This document shows, piece by piece, positions 45,604 to 53,739 of a stretch of 64,000 nt of DNA (the first letter of the stretch is position 1; the number at the start of each line of letters is the position of its first letter). A program made the position numbers and the translations under genes. The stretch comes from Methylocystis sp. KS32 (GTDB taxonomy: Bacteria; Pseudomonadota; Alphaproteobacteria; Rhizobiales; Beijerinckiaceae). A model generated the notes under the pieces. The model worked only from the letters and a program-made list of their open reading frames with translations. It was not told the origin of the DNA and ran no database searches. The stretch lies in NCBI GenBank assembly GCA_002862095.1, contig PHSQ01000002.1:248001-312000 (forward strand), written 5' to 3'.

Positions 45604-45625
45604 GCCCGCGACGCTTGTCGCGGGC
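45604..45625 (+). promoter_or_regulatory. Hairpin in the rpmE leader
   Basis: GCCCGCGAC (45604-45612) and GTCGCGGGC (45617-45625) form a 9-bp stem with loop GCTT, 35 bp before the rpmE start. It may end cpdR transcription or act in an autoregulatory leader of bL31. There is no T run behind it, so an intrinsic terminator is less likely. Confidence 0.4.
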
Positions 45626-45659
45626 GGCGTCCGTATTAGCTTTTATGAGGTCAACCGAG

Positions 45660-45890
45660 ATGAAAAAGGACATTCACCCCAATTACCACATGATCAAGGT
45701 CGTGATGACGGACGGAACCGAGTATGTCACCCGTTCCACCTGGGGCAATGACGGGGACACGATGAACCTGGACATCGACCCCAAGACCCATCCGGCCTGG
45801 ACCGGCGGCTCCCAGCAGCTCCTCGACCGCGGCGGCCGGCTTTCGAAGTTTAATTCGCGCTTCGGCGGTCTTACCTTCGCGAAGAAGTAA
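45660..45890 (+). CDS. rpmE: 50S ribosomal protein bL31
   Basis: The 76-residue ribosomal protein begins [20 protein letters not shown] and ends [17 protein letters not shown]. The zinc-binding cysteines of C+ bL31 forms are absent ([10 protein letters not shown] in place of a CxxC pair), so this is the C- type, common in alphaproteobacteria. The ATG at 45660 fits the family start. A strong terminator follows directly. Confidence 0.95.
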   Translation: MKKDIHPNYHMIKVVMTDGTEYVTRSTWGNDGDTMNLDIDPKTHPAWTGGSQQLLDRGGRLSKFNSRFGGLTFAKK

Positions 45891-45900
45891 GAAAGCAAAA

Positions 45901-45937
45901 AAGCTCCCGGCGCGAATTCGGGAGCTTCATCTTTTCA
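45901..45937. terminator. Terminator between rpmE and rcdA (bidirectional)
   Basis: AAGCTCCCG (45901-45909) and CGGGAGCTT (45919-45927) form a 9-bp stem. CATCTTTTC follows on the plus strand, and plus-strand A runs before it give T runs on the minus strand. It serves the convergent rpmE and rcdA genes. Confidence 0.85.
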
Positions 45938-45960
45938 ATCTTGCCGCTTTACGGGACGGC

Positions 45961-46494
45961 TCAGCGACCTTGGGTGAAGGCTTCGCGGAGCTTGTTGATC
46001 TGGTCTTCGATCGGACGTCCAACCGGAGCAGGCTCAGCTTTTGCGATCGGCGCGTAAATAAGCATATCGAGATGGATGATGCGCGCCTGCAGCCGGAGCG
46101 AATGAATCGATAGATCGCGCAGCTTTTGGGGCAAGCGCTGGAAAGCGTCCGGGCTGGAGGCCAGTTCCTGTTGGGAAAGCTTCACTCTGTTGCGGTCGCT
46201 GGCGGCCTGGGTCCGGGTCATTTCGCCTTGATTGACGGCTCGCTGCAAGAGCAACCAGGAGGCGATCTGCATGAGCCGGGTCGTCAGTCTCATGCTCTCA
46301 GCGGCATAGGCCAGGGCTTCGGCGCGGGGCAGAGCTTTGGCCTCTTCGCGGCCGGCTCCATCGAGATAGGCGGCGGCCTCTTCGACCAACGACATCCCTT
46401 CCCGAAACAGAACGCCGAAAGCTTCCGAGCACGCAAGCTTCTCCGCAAAGGACACTGGCTGGCTCGCCTCGGTAATTTTGTCATTCACACGCAT
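45961..46494 (-). CDS. rcdA: RcdA-type protein (DUF1465), regulator of CtrA degradation
   Basis: The 177-residue all-helical protein matches the DUF1465 family, which includes Caulobacter RcdA, an adaptor that works with CpdR to deliver substrates to ClpXP. Conserved parts are SFAEKLACSEAFGVLFREGM, ALAYAAESMRLTTRLMQIASWLLLQRAV in pieces, and LPQKLRDLSIHSLRLQARI. It converges with rpmE. The presence of cpdR in the same locus supports the assignment. Confidence 0.85.
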   Translation of the reverse strand: MRVNDKITEASQPVSFAEKLACSEAFGVLFREGMSLVEEAAAYLDGAGREEAKALPRAEALAYAAESMRLTTRLMQIASWLLLQRAVNQGEMTRTQAASDRNRVKLSQQELASSPDAFQRLPQKLRDLSIHSLRLQARIIHLDMLIYAPIAKAEPAPVGRPIEDQINKLREAFTQGR

Positions 46495-46847
46495 GTCATA
46501 CCCGCGGAACAGAACTCAACCCCGGGCCCCGCCCCGAGATTTCGACAAGGCGCAATCTATCGTATTTATCGGGGCGTCGCCTGCTTAGCCTTTTTTTAAC
46601 CTTAATTCGAATCCCGCTTAAGGCAAGACGGGGCCGCGCGCGACCAACCTTCGCGGCCTTGATCAATGGACGCCAGGTTGTAGAAATTTAGCGGAAGGGA
46701 TTCGACGCCGCTCACGAAAAAAGAGCCGCTGTTAAGCGGCTCTCGAGGCTTCTCGACAGGGAGGCGTCGGATGGATGGGTGAGGATCACCCAAAGATCCC
46801 GCATCGGCGGGACAACCTTAGGCTGCGACCAAATAGTTAATATAGCA
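46495..46847. other. Intergenic region between rcdA and a small hypothetical gene
   Basis: I see no gene in these 353 bp. The only clear signal is a minus-strand terminator at 46716-46743. The first part probably holds the rcdA promoter. Confidence 0.5.
46716..46743 (-). terminator. Minus-strand intrinsic terminator
   Basis: AGAGCCGCT (46722-46730), loop GTTA and AGCGGCTCT (46735-46743) form a 9-bp stem. On the minus strand it is followed by six T. It lies about 105 bp past the stop of the minus-strand frame at 46848-47258, which supports transcription of that frame. Confidence 0.7.
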
Positions 46848-47258
46848 TTAACGTCCCGCTCTCGCAGAGCCGGTGTTGCTGGCGGGCGTCGCGTCGACGC
46901 CCTTCGCGGCTAGTTTCGCCGCCGATGGAAAAAAGCGGGCGGGCATGAAAGGCGATGGATCCGAATATATGAGCGACGCCAGCACGAGGAGCGAGATGCG
47001 CAGCAATTGGCCGCTGGTTACATAGGGAGGCCGGGCAAAGGGAGTGATCGGCGCCTTCGCGGGAAAACCGCTCTCCATGAAGCGGGCGTTAACGAATGTT
47101 GCTCCGGCTCTCGACGCGCCCATACGTTCCGCCTTTGGCCGCTCATCGTTCCGCTTGTTCCATTGCGATAGGCTATGCATGTTCGAAACTCCGCTGGGCG
47201 GCGCCGTGGAAACAGAATAGCCCTCGCGATTTTCCTCTTGGTTAACGACTCCCCCCAC
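46848..47258 (-). CDS. Hypothetical protein
   Basis: I do not recognise this protein of up to 136 residues. A shorter start at MHSLSQWNKRNDERPKAER (residue 27, near 47180) looks more natural. One moderately hydrophobic stretch, QLLRISLLVLASLIYS, could be a membrane segment, followed by a Pro/Ala-rich tail. The downstream intrinsic terminator on the same strand is the main support that it is expressed. Confidence 0.35.
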   Translation of the reverse strand: MGGVVNQEENREGYSVSTAPPSGVSNMHSLSQWNKRNDERPKAERMGASRAGATFVNARFMESGFPAKAPITPFARPPYVTSGQLLRISLLVLASLIYSDPSPFMPARFFPSAAKLAAKGVDATPASNTGSARAGR

Positions 47259-47263
47259 CCCCC

Positions 47264-47431
47264 TTAATTCTGCTACTTCTTAGACGAGTTCGGAGGCTGG
47301 TTCGTGTCGAGTATTCTTACGAGCACGGCAATGCAAAAGGGTTTGGCGGCGCCCCTGGATTGCTTCGCCGCGCCCGCAATGACGTTCTCTTCCACTGCTC
47401 CAGTTTCTGCTTTACGACGCGGTTGAATTAA
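47264..47431. repeat. Family 1 miniature repeat, copy F (diverged)
   Basis: The left end is TTAATTCTGCTACTTC and the right end TTTACGACGCGGTTGAATTAA, with a residual GGATTGCTTCGCCGCG...GCAATGACG core. Terminal repeats are decayed but recognisable. It lies upstream of ccdA. Confidence 0.6.
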
Positions 47432-47527
47432 TGAGAGCAAGGACTGGCCGATCCCACTGTCGGATTGTATTTGCTGGACAAAGCGAACGGCGACTGCCAC
47501 CGTGCACGTCATGCGACATCCCGTGAA

Positions 47528-48271
47528 ATGAGGAAGACAATGGCGGCAGACGTGACTTTTCCGGCGGCGGCGGCGGCAGGATTGCTGTCTTTCCTTTCGC
47601 CCTGCGTGTTGCCGTTGGTGCCGCCATATTTGACATTCATCGCCGGCGTTACTCTCGAGGATCTTTCCGCGGAGGCGCGACCAAAGGCCCGGCGCGACAT
47701 CTTTCTGGCGGCGGTTCTGTTCGTTCTGGGTTTTGGAACCGTGTTCACAGCCCTTGGCGCCAGCGCGAATTTCTTCGGCCAGGAGCTGCGCGCAAATCAG
47801 GAAATCCTGTCTTATCTCGCGGGCGCGGTGATCATCGCGATGGGCCTGCACTTCATCGGCGTCTTCAAAATTGGTTTGCTTTATCGAGAAAAACGCGCGG
47901 AAGTTCAAAAGCCGATGGGTTTGCTTGGCGCCTATGTCATGGGTCTTGCATTCGCCTTTGGATGGACGCCCTGCATCGGTCCGATCTTGGCGGCGATTCT
48001 GGCGATCGCGAGCGCCGAGGACACGGTTTGGCGCGGCGCGCAATTGCTGGCCGTCTATTCTCTCGGACTGGGAATCCCCTTCCTCGCGGCGGCTTTGGCG
48101 ATGGAGCCTTTTCTCGGATTTATCTCCCGTTTCAAGCGCCACTTCGTAAAAATCGAGAGGATCGTCGGCGGACTTCTGGTTCTCACCGGAGTGATTTTTT
48201 TGTCCGGCGGCATTCAGAACATGTCGTTCTGGCTAATGCAGACCTTCCCCGGCCTGGCTAAACTCGGTTGA
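47528..48271 (+). CDS. ccdA: CcdA-type thiol:disulfide transmembrane protein
   Basis: The 247-residue six-helix inner-membrane protein passes reducing equivalents from cytoplasmic thioredoxin to periplasmic thiol proteins, typically for cytochrome c maturation. The two redox cysteines lie in pseudo-symmetric motifs, LLSFLSPCVLPLVPPYL and FAFGWTPCIGPILAAIL. There is no periplasmic DsbD-like domain. The ATG at 47528 (MRKTMAAD) or 47540 (MAAD) is the start; a longer frame from 47465 begins in non-coding-like DNA. No ccm genes are adjacent. Confidence 0.9.
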   Translation: MRKTMAADVTFPAAAAAGLLSFLSPCVLPLVPPYLTFIAGVTLEDLSAEARPKARRDIFLAAVLFVLGFGTVFTALGASANFFGQELRANQEILSYLAGAVIIAMGLHFIGVFKIGLLYREKRAEVQKPMGLLGAYVMGLAFAFGWTPCIGPILAAILAIASAEDTVWRGAQLLAVYSLGLGIPFLAAALAMEPFLGFISRFKRHFVKIERIVGGLLVLTGVIFLSGGIQNMSFWLMQTFPGLAKLG

Positions 48272-48287
48272 GGCGGCGCGTCGGCCC

Positions 48288-48321
48288 AAAAAAAGACGCC
48301 GGGCGTACATCCGGCCCGGCG
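48288..48321 (-). terminator. Intrinsic terminator between ccdA and the TauE-type gene
   Basis: CGCCGGGC (48297-48304) and GCCCGGCG (48314-48321) form an 8-bp stem. On the minus strand the hairpin is followed by a T run (plus-strand A at 48288-48294, one G/A interruption). It may also stop ccdA transcription from the other side (CTTTGG follows). Confidence 0.65.
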
Positions 48322-48448
48322 CTTTGGAACCTTTGACCGCAGCAATGCGTCTCACTGGTTCTGTTTGGTATCTAGTCCGCGAACATGACTGTAAAATGAC
48401 CATGATCGAGAAATGCTTGATTTTTTCGGAGCCTGCACGGCACATATT

Positions 48449-49243
48449 TCAAATGGTGAGCTTGGCGCCGACGATCGCCAACACACTCGCAAGCACGGGC
48501 CGCAGGAAACGATCGGGCACACGCGCGGCAAGATGACTGCCGACAGCGATGCCGGGAAGAGAGCCAATAAGCAGCGATGCGAGCATGTTCCAGTCGACGC
48601 CGCCCATGAACCAGTGGCCAAGACCCGCGACGAGCGTAAGTGGGACGGCGTGGGCGATGTCGGAACCAACCAGCCTGACCGTGGGCGTGCGCGGATAAAG
48701 CGCGAGAAGCACGGTCATGCCGATGGCCCCCGCTCCCACGGAGGAAATCGTGACGAGTGTCCCGAGAAAAACGCCGAGGGCCACGGTAAGGTTGCGGCTT
48801 TGAGCGTCGGTCAGTCCGTCGGTGTGGCGCGCGATATATCCGAGCGTCGCGCCGCGAAACAGAATCGCAATCGCGGTGAGTAGCAGCGCTAATCCGAGCG
48901 CCGATGTAATGAGTCCGTTGGCCGCGTGTTGGCTGGCTCCGCCCAGACGCCAAAGCAAAAGAATCGAGACGATCGTCGCCGGCACGCTGCCGGCCGCGAG
49001 TCTTCTCGTGATCTTCCAGTCGACATTGCCGTTGAACGCGTGCACCAGAGTGCCGCCGCTTTTGGTGGCGGCGGCGTAAAGAAGGTCCGTCCCCACCGCC
49101 GTGCCGGGGGCGACGCCAAAGAAAAGCAAAAGGATCGGGGTCATCAGAGCGCCGCCCCCAACGCCCGTGAATCCGACGAGGCCGCCCACGACAAAGCCAG
49201 AGAGAGTGTAGAGCAGGTTCACAGATTGAAAATGGTCCGGCAT
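48449..49243 (-). CDS. TauE/SafE (TSUP) family membrane permease
   Basis: The 264-residue polytopic protein belongs to the family of sulfite/sulfonate-type anion exporters and uptake permeases. Two pseudo-repeats are visible, one beginning GFVVGGLVGFTGVGGGALMTP and a second around VTISSVGAGAIGMTVLL. The former has the Gly-rich family signature. The substrate cannot be read from sequence. The ATG at 49243 (MPDHFQSV) is preferred to an ATG five codons upstream. Confidence 0.88.
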   Translation of the reverse strand: MPDHFQSVNLLYTLSGFVVGGLVGFTGVGGGALMTPILLLFFGVAPGTAVGTDLLYAAATKSGGTLVHAFNGNVDWKITRRLAAGSVPATIVSILLLWRLGGASQHAANGLITSALGLALLLTAIAILFRGATLGYIARHTDGLTDAQSRNLTVALGVFLGTLVTISSVGAGAIGMTVLLALYPRTPTVRLVGSDIAHAVPLTLVAGLGHWFMGGVDWNMLASLLIGSLPGIAVGSHLAARVPDRFLRPVLASVLAIVGAKLTI

Positions 49244-49423
49244 CGCCCTACTCCCCAACGCGCACTCTTTTTAACGCCCTTTAGTCTATAAGTCTACTAT
49301 CTCAATAGAGTTGCATCGAGAGATTTATTTTTTCGGGTGGACCCTCCCCGCCTCACCCATTATCCGGAATGAACGTCCCCCAACCAAAGCCGTCTCTCCC
49401 ATCGCCACATCCCAAGGACTCCA

Positions 49424-49843
49424 ATGCGCCAGGCGGCCAGAACCCTTCGCGTGCCAACCCAGGGCCAGGGCTTTTACGAGATCACCGCCGACGTGCAGGC
49501 TTTCGCTCGCGAGCAGAACATGCAAACGGGCCTGACGACCCTGTTCTGTCGCCATACTTCGGCTTCCTTGCTCATTCAGGAGAACGCCGATCCTTCCGTG
49601 CTCCGCGATCTGGAAGGCTTTTTCGCCCGTCTCGCGCCCGAGGACCCTGCGCTCTACGCCCACAACAGCGAAGGCCCCGACGACATGCCGGCCCATATCC
49701 GGGCCGCGCTGACCCAGACACATCTCTCGATCCCTCTGGTTGGGGGCGTTCTCGCTGTTGGAACATGGCAGGGCGTGTATTTATGCGAGCACAGGCGCGG
49801 GCCGCGCCGGCGAGAAATCGCCCTTCACGTCATCGGCGAATAG
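49424..49843 (+). CDS. YjbQ/UPF0047 family protein
   Basis: The 139-residue protein contains the UPF0047 signature: LTTLFCRHTSASLLIQENAD (His-Thr-Ser-Ala with metal-binding His), HNSEGPDDMPAHIRAALT and IPLVGGVLAVGTWQGVYLCEH with a late conserved Glu-His. Some members show secondary thiamine phosphate synthase activity, which led to that product name, but the physiological role is unsettled. It appears as a single gene. Confidence 0.9.
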   Translation: MRQAARTLRVPTQGQGFYEITADVQAFAREQNMQTGLTTLFCRHTSASLLIQENADPSVLRDLEGFFARLAPEDPALYAHNSEGPDDMPAHIRAALTQTHLSIPLVGGVLAVGTWQGVYLCEHRRGPRRREIALHVIGE

Positions 49844-50005
49844 GAAAAACCTCTGCGCCATTCCGGGACGACAACGCCCGAGGGGGCGTAACAGACCAGC
49901 AAGCCTAATGCGCGATAACGGATTTTAAGGCTTGCTTTTGGGATGGCGGCGGCGCTTGCGCCAACGCTTGTTGCAAAGCGTGGCGTTCATGCGTGAGCGA
50001 TAAGT

Positions 50006-51199
50006 ATGCGTCGACGGTCGAAGACGACAAACTGGTCTGTGGATGTCATCGCGCCCTGGTGTCTGGGTTTCGGGCTCTTGGTTTCCTTCACGGCTTCCGC
50101 AGGACAGGATTCCGCGACAGGATGGAATGAAGCGCCGATCACGGCGCGCGCCGGCGGCGTTTCTGGCGCGACATTGGCGACGGCGCTTTCGGGAGATTTC
50201 GGAAGCGGTCGAACTCGCCCGCCCGTCGAACTCGCCCGCCTCACCGAGGGCGGTCCGTTCGACCTTCACACCCTCCCCGACGAACGCGAACCCCTCATCG
50301 AAATAAAGCCAAACGCGACCAGTTTTCCCCAAATCGACCGCACCCGCAAAGGCGATCCGGTCGTCGCGATCCGGCCTTCTTTCGAGACCCGCCTGCCCGG
50401 CGCCGCGCCCGATCTCGTCTTCGGCATTTCCGGGAACACGACCCAGGTGATCTTGGCCCCTCGCGGCGCCCTGCCCGGCGAAGAGGAGCCGTCGGAGGCT
50501 TGGAACCCGCCGGAAAACATCCAGACGACGACGCAAAAAGGCGCCTCGGCGGCGATGCCCGCTCAGGCCGCCTCCGCCGCGACGCCCGCTTCCGTCGAGG
50601 CGTTGAAGCAGCGCGCCGCCCATGGCGCGACCCCGCAAACGCCACGCGCCGTGGCGCTCGGCTCCTCCACCCCGGCGCAACCCGACGCCGTGCCGATCGA
50701 AGTGGCGTCCTTCCCGCGCGCGACGCTCGCATTGTCCAATGGCAAGGGCAATGAGCGCCCCGACTACGCCTCGATGATCGACGCCGACAGGATGAACAGC
50801 GAAAAGCGATGCCTGGCGGAAGCGGTCTATTTCGAGGCCCGCAGCGAGCCCGAAGCCGGACAGGCCGCCGTGGCGCAGGTCGTGCTCAATCGCGTTTCGA
50901 GCGGCCTCTATCCGAAAAACATCTGCGGCGTCGTCTACCAGAATCGCCGTCACTACCGGGGATGCCAGTTTTCCTTCGCTTGCGAGGGCAAGTCGCTGCG
51001 CATAACAGAGCGCGACTCATGGACGACGGCCCTCCGCATCGCCGACGAAGTGCTTGGCGGCCAGACCTATATTTCCGACGTCGGCCGCTCGACGCATTAT
51101 CACGCCAACTACGTCAAGCCGCGCTGGGCGCGCAGCCTGACGAAGATGGATGTGATCGGCCATCACATCTTCTACCGGCTCAAGCCGGGGCAGACGTGA
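50006..51199 (+). CDS. SleB-type cell-wall hydrolase
   Basis: The 397-residue exported protein has an N-terminal hydrophobic signal (VIAPWCLGFGLLVSFTASAGQ), about 230 residues of Pro/Ala-rich linker and a C-terminal hydrolase_2 (SleB) domain: CLAEAVYFEARSEPEAGQAA with the catalytic Glu, VAQVVLNRVSSGLYPKNICG, VVYQNRRHYRGCQFSF and THYHANYVKPRW. It is the type seen in alphaproteobacterial cell-wall remodelling and not tied to sporulation. Family 1 repeat copy G begins about 20 bp after the stop. Confidence 0.88.
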   Translation: MRRRSKTTNWSVDVIAPWCLGFGLLVSFTASAGQDSATGWNEAPITARAGGVSGATLATALSGDFGSGRTRPPVELARLTEGGPFDLHTLPDEREPLIEIKPNATSFPQIDRTRKGDPVVAIRPSFETRLPGAAPDLVFGISGNTTQVILAPRGALPGEEEPSEAWNPPENIQTTTQKGASAAMPAQAASAATPASVEALKQRAAHGATPQTPRAVALGSSTPAQPDAVPIEVASFPRATLALSNGKGNERPDYASMIDADRMNSEKRCLAEAVYFEARSEPEAGQAAVAQVVLNRVSSGLYPKNICGVVYQNRRHYRGCQFSFACEGKSLRITERDSWTTALRIADEVLGGQTYISDVGRSTHYHANYVKPRWARSLTKMDVIGHHIFYRLKPGQT

Positions 51200-51221
51200 C
51201 GTGGCGCTCGAGAACCCGCGT

Positions 51222-51344
51222 TCGTCATTGCGAGCCAAGGCGAAACAATCCAGCGGGACTGGCGCGGCTTAAGGATTGCTTCGCTGCGCTCGCAATGACG
51301 GGCGCTGACCCGGCCCCAGGCCGCTTCGTGACGCAGTAGAACTA
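51222..51344. repeat. Family 1 miniature repeat, copy G (left terminal repeat missing)
   Basis: The core starts GTCATTGCGAGCCAAGGCG at about 51223 and the right end TTCGTGACGCAGTAGAACTA closes at 51344. The left terminal repeat is absent. Confidence 0.8.
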
Positions 51345-51735
51345 AGCAGGATTCCCGAATTCCGCCAACGGATACAGGCTTGACTGATTCGTGGTGACGG
51401 AGGGCGTCATGTCGGGCCGGACTCCTATTGTGGCGTCGCACGAGCAAAGAGAAGCGCTTGCGGAGTTGGCGGGGTCGCGCGCTGGAAACCGCCCGCACCG
51501 TGCGCCTGGCCTTCGCCGCCCGCCATCCCGAAGCCGCGCTCTTCGCCAGCCTGCCCGCAGCCCTTTCTTGCCTCCTTGCCTCGGTCCCTAGCCGACGGGG
51601 CCTTGCCTGTTCGCCCCTCCCTCTCCTCCAGCGCGTGAGCGAAGCGGCGGAACCCGAAGCGGTCAAAAGGCCGGACGGCGAACCGCGTCTCCCCAAAGCC
51701 CCGCGTCGAAATCACCAACCGTCTTGCACATCATG
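51345..51735. other. Stretch without a supported gene; possible IS630-type transposase start
   Basis: From 51409 a short frame reads MSGRTPIVASHEQREALAEL and then AGSR, which resembles the N terminus of IS630-type transposases, but it loses resemblance within 25 residues. Two other open frames here (51428-51769 plus strand and its antisense) are Arg/Pro-rich and not convincing. The next element, an IS1182-type sequence, begins at 51736. Confidence 0.3.
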
Positions 51736-53405
51736 CAGACCGTGTGAAAAGACCTCGCCGCCAGCGTGACCGAGCGTCCGGCGTCGAGCTATGGCGGGTT
51801 TTCGCCATAGCGCCGAAAATTCCGCTCCCGACGCTCGCCGAGGGGGTCCTGTGGCGTCCGGGCGGGCCCTTCGGCCGCCATAGGTCGGAAATAGCCCTCC
51901 CTCAGGCCCGCACGGCCTTCATCAGCACCTCTATCCCGAGGATGTTCAGCGCCCTTCGCAAATTGTAGACGAGCGCCGTCAGGCTGAACTCGGCGCGGAC
52001 CTTTTCGAGGCCTTTCATCAGGAATGCGCCCTGGTTCATCCATTGCTTGATCGTGCCGAAGGGATGTTCGACGATCTCGCGGCGCGTGTTCAAAATCTCC
52101 GGCCGCGCCTTCAATCGCTCCGCCACGCGGTCCAGAACCGCCTCGTTTTCCAGACGGGAGACCTTGCGCCAGTCGGTCGTGCAGCGCGATTTGAGCGGGC
52201 AGGCAAGGCACGCCGCGCGGTTGCAATAGTTGAACCTCTTCAGGTCCCGCTGCCGGCTTTCATAACGCGTCGCAAGAACCTGTCCCGCCGGACATATGTA
52301 GGCATCCTTTTCCGCGTCGTACCGGAACTCGTCCTTGCGAAAGAGGCCATTGCGAGCGGCATATCCGCGTTGTGGCTTCGGCACGTGCGGCGTCATTCCC
52401 GCCTTCTCGCAGGCCTCGATGTCCTCGATCTTGAAATAGCCCCTGTCGGCGACGACATCGATCTTCTCGACTTCGAGCGTCTCGCGCGCGGCCCCGGCTG
52501 TTTGTGTCAAAAGGCCCATGTCGAGGACCTGGTTCGTCACTTCCTGTTCGACGATCAGCTTGTTCTTCGCGTCCACCGCGATCTGGACGTTGTAGCCGAC
52601 GGCGACCTTCGTGTGCTTCGCCATGGCGCGGCTGTCGGGATCGGTCAGCGATATCTGGTCCTCGCCGCTGGCTTCCAGACCCGCCAGCAAATCCTTGTAG
52701 CGTTCGCGTTTCGCGCGCAGCGCCTCGATCTTTTCGGCGAGGTTCTTCGTGCGCGAGCCGCCGGTTCCGGATTCCGTCACGTCGCCTTCGTCGAGGCGTT
52801 TCAGATATTCGTCGAGACGCTCGTCCACGTTCTTGATGAACTTCTCCAGCGAGTTTTTCGTGTAGTTGCGGTCCTTGTTGTTGACCGCCTTGATCCGCGT
52901 GCCATCGACGCCAAGCAACTCGCGCCCGAACAGATCGAGCTTACGGCAGAGAACCACGAACTGGCGGAACACCGCGCGAAAGGCCTTGCGATTGTCGGCG
53001 CGAAAGTCGGCGATGGTTTTGAAGTCGGGCTTCAAGGTACGCAGCAGCCATATGACTTCGACGTTGCGATGGCATTCGGCTTCCAGCCGTCGGCTCGAAC
53101 GAACGCGGTTGAGATAGCCGTAGATGTAGAGCTTCAGCAGATCGCCGGGCGCGTAGCCGGGCCGTCCCGTCTTCTCCGGCGCGACACGCGCGAACCCGGC
53201 CGCCGCGAGATCGAGCCCGTCCACGAAGGCGTCGATGAAGCGGACGGGATTGTCGGGGCCGACGTAATCGTCGATCGCCTCGGGAAACAAAAGGGTTTGC
53301 GAACGGTCGATTCCGGATATGTGCGCCATGACGCGATTCTACCAGGTCGTCGCCGCCAGCGGAATCCAGGCGCGAAAATTTCAACGCGGGTTTTCACACG
53401 GTCTG
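51736..53405 (-). mobile_element. Complete IS1182-family insertion sequence
   Basis: The 1670-bp element has 15-bp perfect terminal inverted repeats: CAGACCGTGTGAAAA at 51736-51750 and its complement at 53391-53405. CATG flanks it on both sides (51732-51735 and 53406-53409), a plausible 4-bp palindromic target duplication. It carries one intact transposase gene on the minus strand. It sits between the SleB-type gene and the glycine riboswitch. Confidence 0.9.
51902..53329 (-). CDS. IS1182-family transposase (intact)
   Basis: The 475-residue DDE transposase has an N-terminal helical DNA-binding part (FVDGLDLAAAGF, RPGYAPGDLLKLYIYGYLNR, then RRLEAECHRNVEVIWLLR), the catalytic DGTRIKAVNNKDRNY and VVADRGYFKIEDI, and a late ENEAVLDRVAERLK...RREIVEHPFGTIKQWM region with the Glu. 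A CNRAACLACPLKSRC cysteine cluster typical of the family is present. The frame is uninterrupted and full length, so it is probably active. Confidence 0.95.
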   Translation of the reverse strand: MAHISGIDRSQTLLFPEAIDDYVGPDNPVRFIDAFVDGLDLAAAGFARVAPEKTGRPGYAPGDLLKLYIYGYLNRVRSSRRLEAECHRNVEVIWLLRTLKPDFKTIADFRADNRKAFRAVFRQFVVLCRKLDLFGRELLGVDGTRIKAVNNKDRNYTKNSLEKFIKNVDERLDEYLKRLDEGDVTESGTGGSRTKNLAEKIEALRAKRERYKDLLAGLEASGEDQISLTDPDSRAMAKHTKVAVGYNVQIAVDAKNKLIVEQEVTNQVLDMGLLTQTAGAARETLEVEKIDVVADRGYFKIEDIEACEKAGMTPHVPKPQRGYAARNGLFRKDEFRYDAEKDAYICPAGQVLATRYESRQRDLKRFNYCNRAACLACPLKSRCTTDWRKVSRLENEAVLDRVAERLKARPEILNTRREIVEHPFGTIKQWMNQGAFLMKGLEKVRAEFSLTALVYNLRRALNILGIEVLMKAVRA

Positions 53406-53448
53406 CATGAATAAGGGGGGTTAGGGCTGCGAGGATGTATTATTCCGC

Positions 53449-53477
53449 TTGACGGAAAGGCCGGCGGGGCTCATCTT
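53449..53477 (+). promoter_or_regulatory. Candidate promoter of the gcv riboswitch-operon
   Basis: TTGACG at 53449-53454 and CATCTT at 53472-53477 are separated by 17 bp, a sigma-70-like arrangement, about 23 bp before the riboswitch. A second TTGACT lies at about 53478. It is located between the IS1182 element and the riboswitch, so the insertion seems not to have removed it. Confidence 0.4.
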
Positions 53478-53499
53478 TTGACTCGTAACATTGATTTCA

Positions 53500-53680
53500 C
53501 GCGGGAGAGGCCGGCCGCAAGGTCGGAGCCGAAGGCGCAACCGCCCCGGAAACGCTCAGGCAAAAGAACCGCGCGAAATATCTAAACTCTGGAAAGTGGC
53601 GCGGCGGTTTCCGTTTGCGCCCACCGAAGGGCGAAACTCGCATCGCGGGGAATCTCTCAGGTATCTCGGACAGAGGGGGC
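53500..53680 (+). ncRNA. Tandem glycine riboswitch
   Basis: Two glycine aptamers lie in tandem. Aptamer 1 (about 53501-53572) has GGGAGAGG, the core GCCGAAGGCGCAACCGCC and CTCAGGCAAAAGAACCGC. Aptamer 2 (about 53587-53680) has CTCTGGAAAG, CACCGAAGGGCGAAACTCGC, TCTCAGGTA and GGACAGAGG. These are the diagnostic conserved blocks of the gcvT-type motif. It lies 60 bp before the TTG start of gcvT and probably turns on the glycine cleavage operon when glycine is plentiful. Confidence 0.95.
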
Positions 53681-53739
53681 GCGCGGGCGATTGATGTCGT
53701 AGCCGCGCGTTCGTTTATGTCCGTTCCGGAGCGCCGTCC

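Noticed and set aside
8044..51344. Family 1 repeats read as a CRISPR array
   Set aside because: Copies are dispersed singly with terminal inverted repeats, not regularly spaced direct repeats, and no cas genes are present.
51428..51769. 113-residue open frame near the IS1182 left end
   Set aside because: It crosses the IS boundary at 51736, is Arg/Pro-rich and has no recognisable domain.
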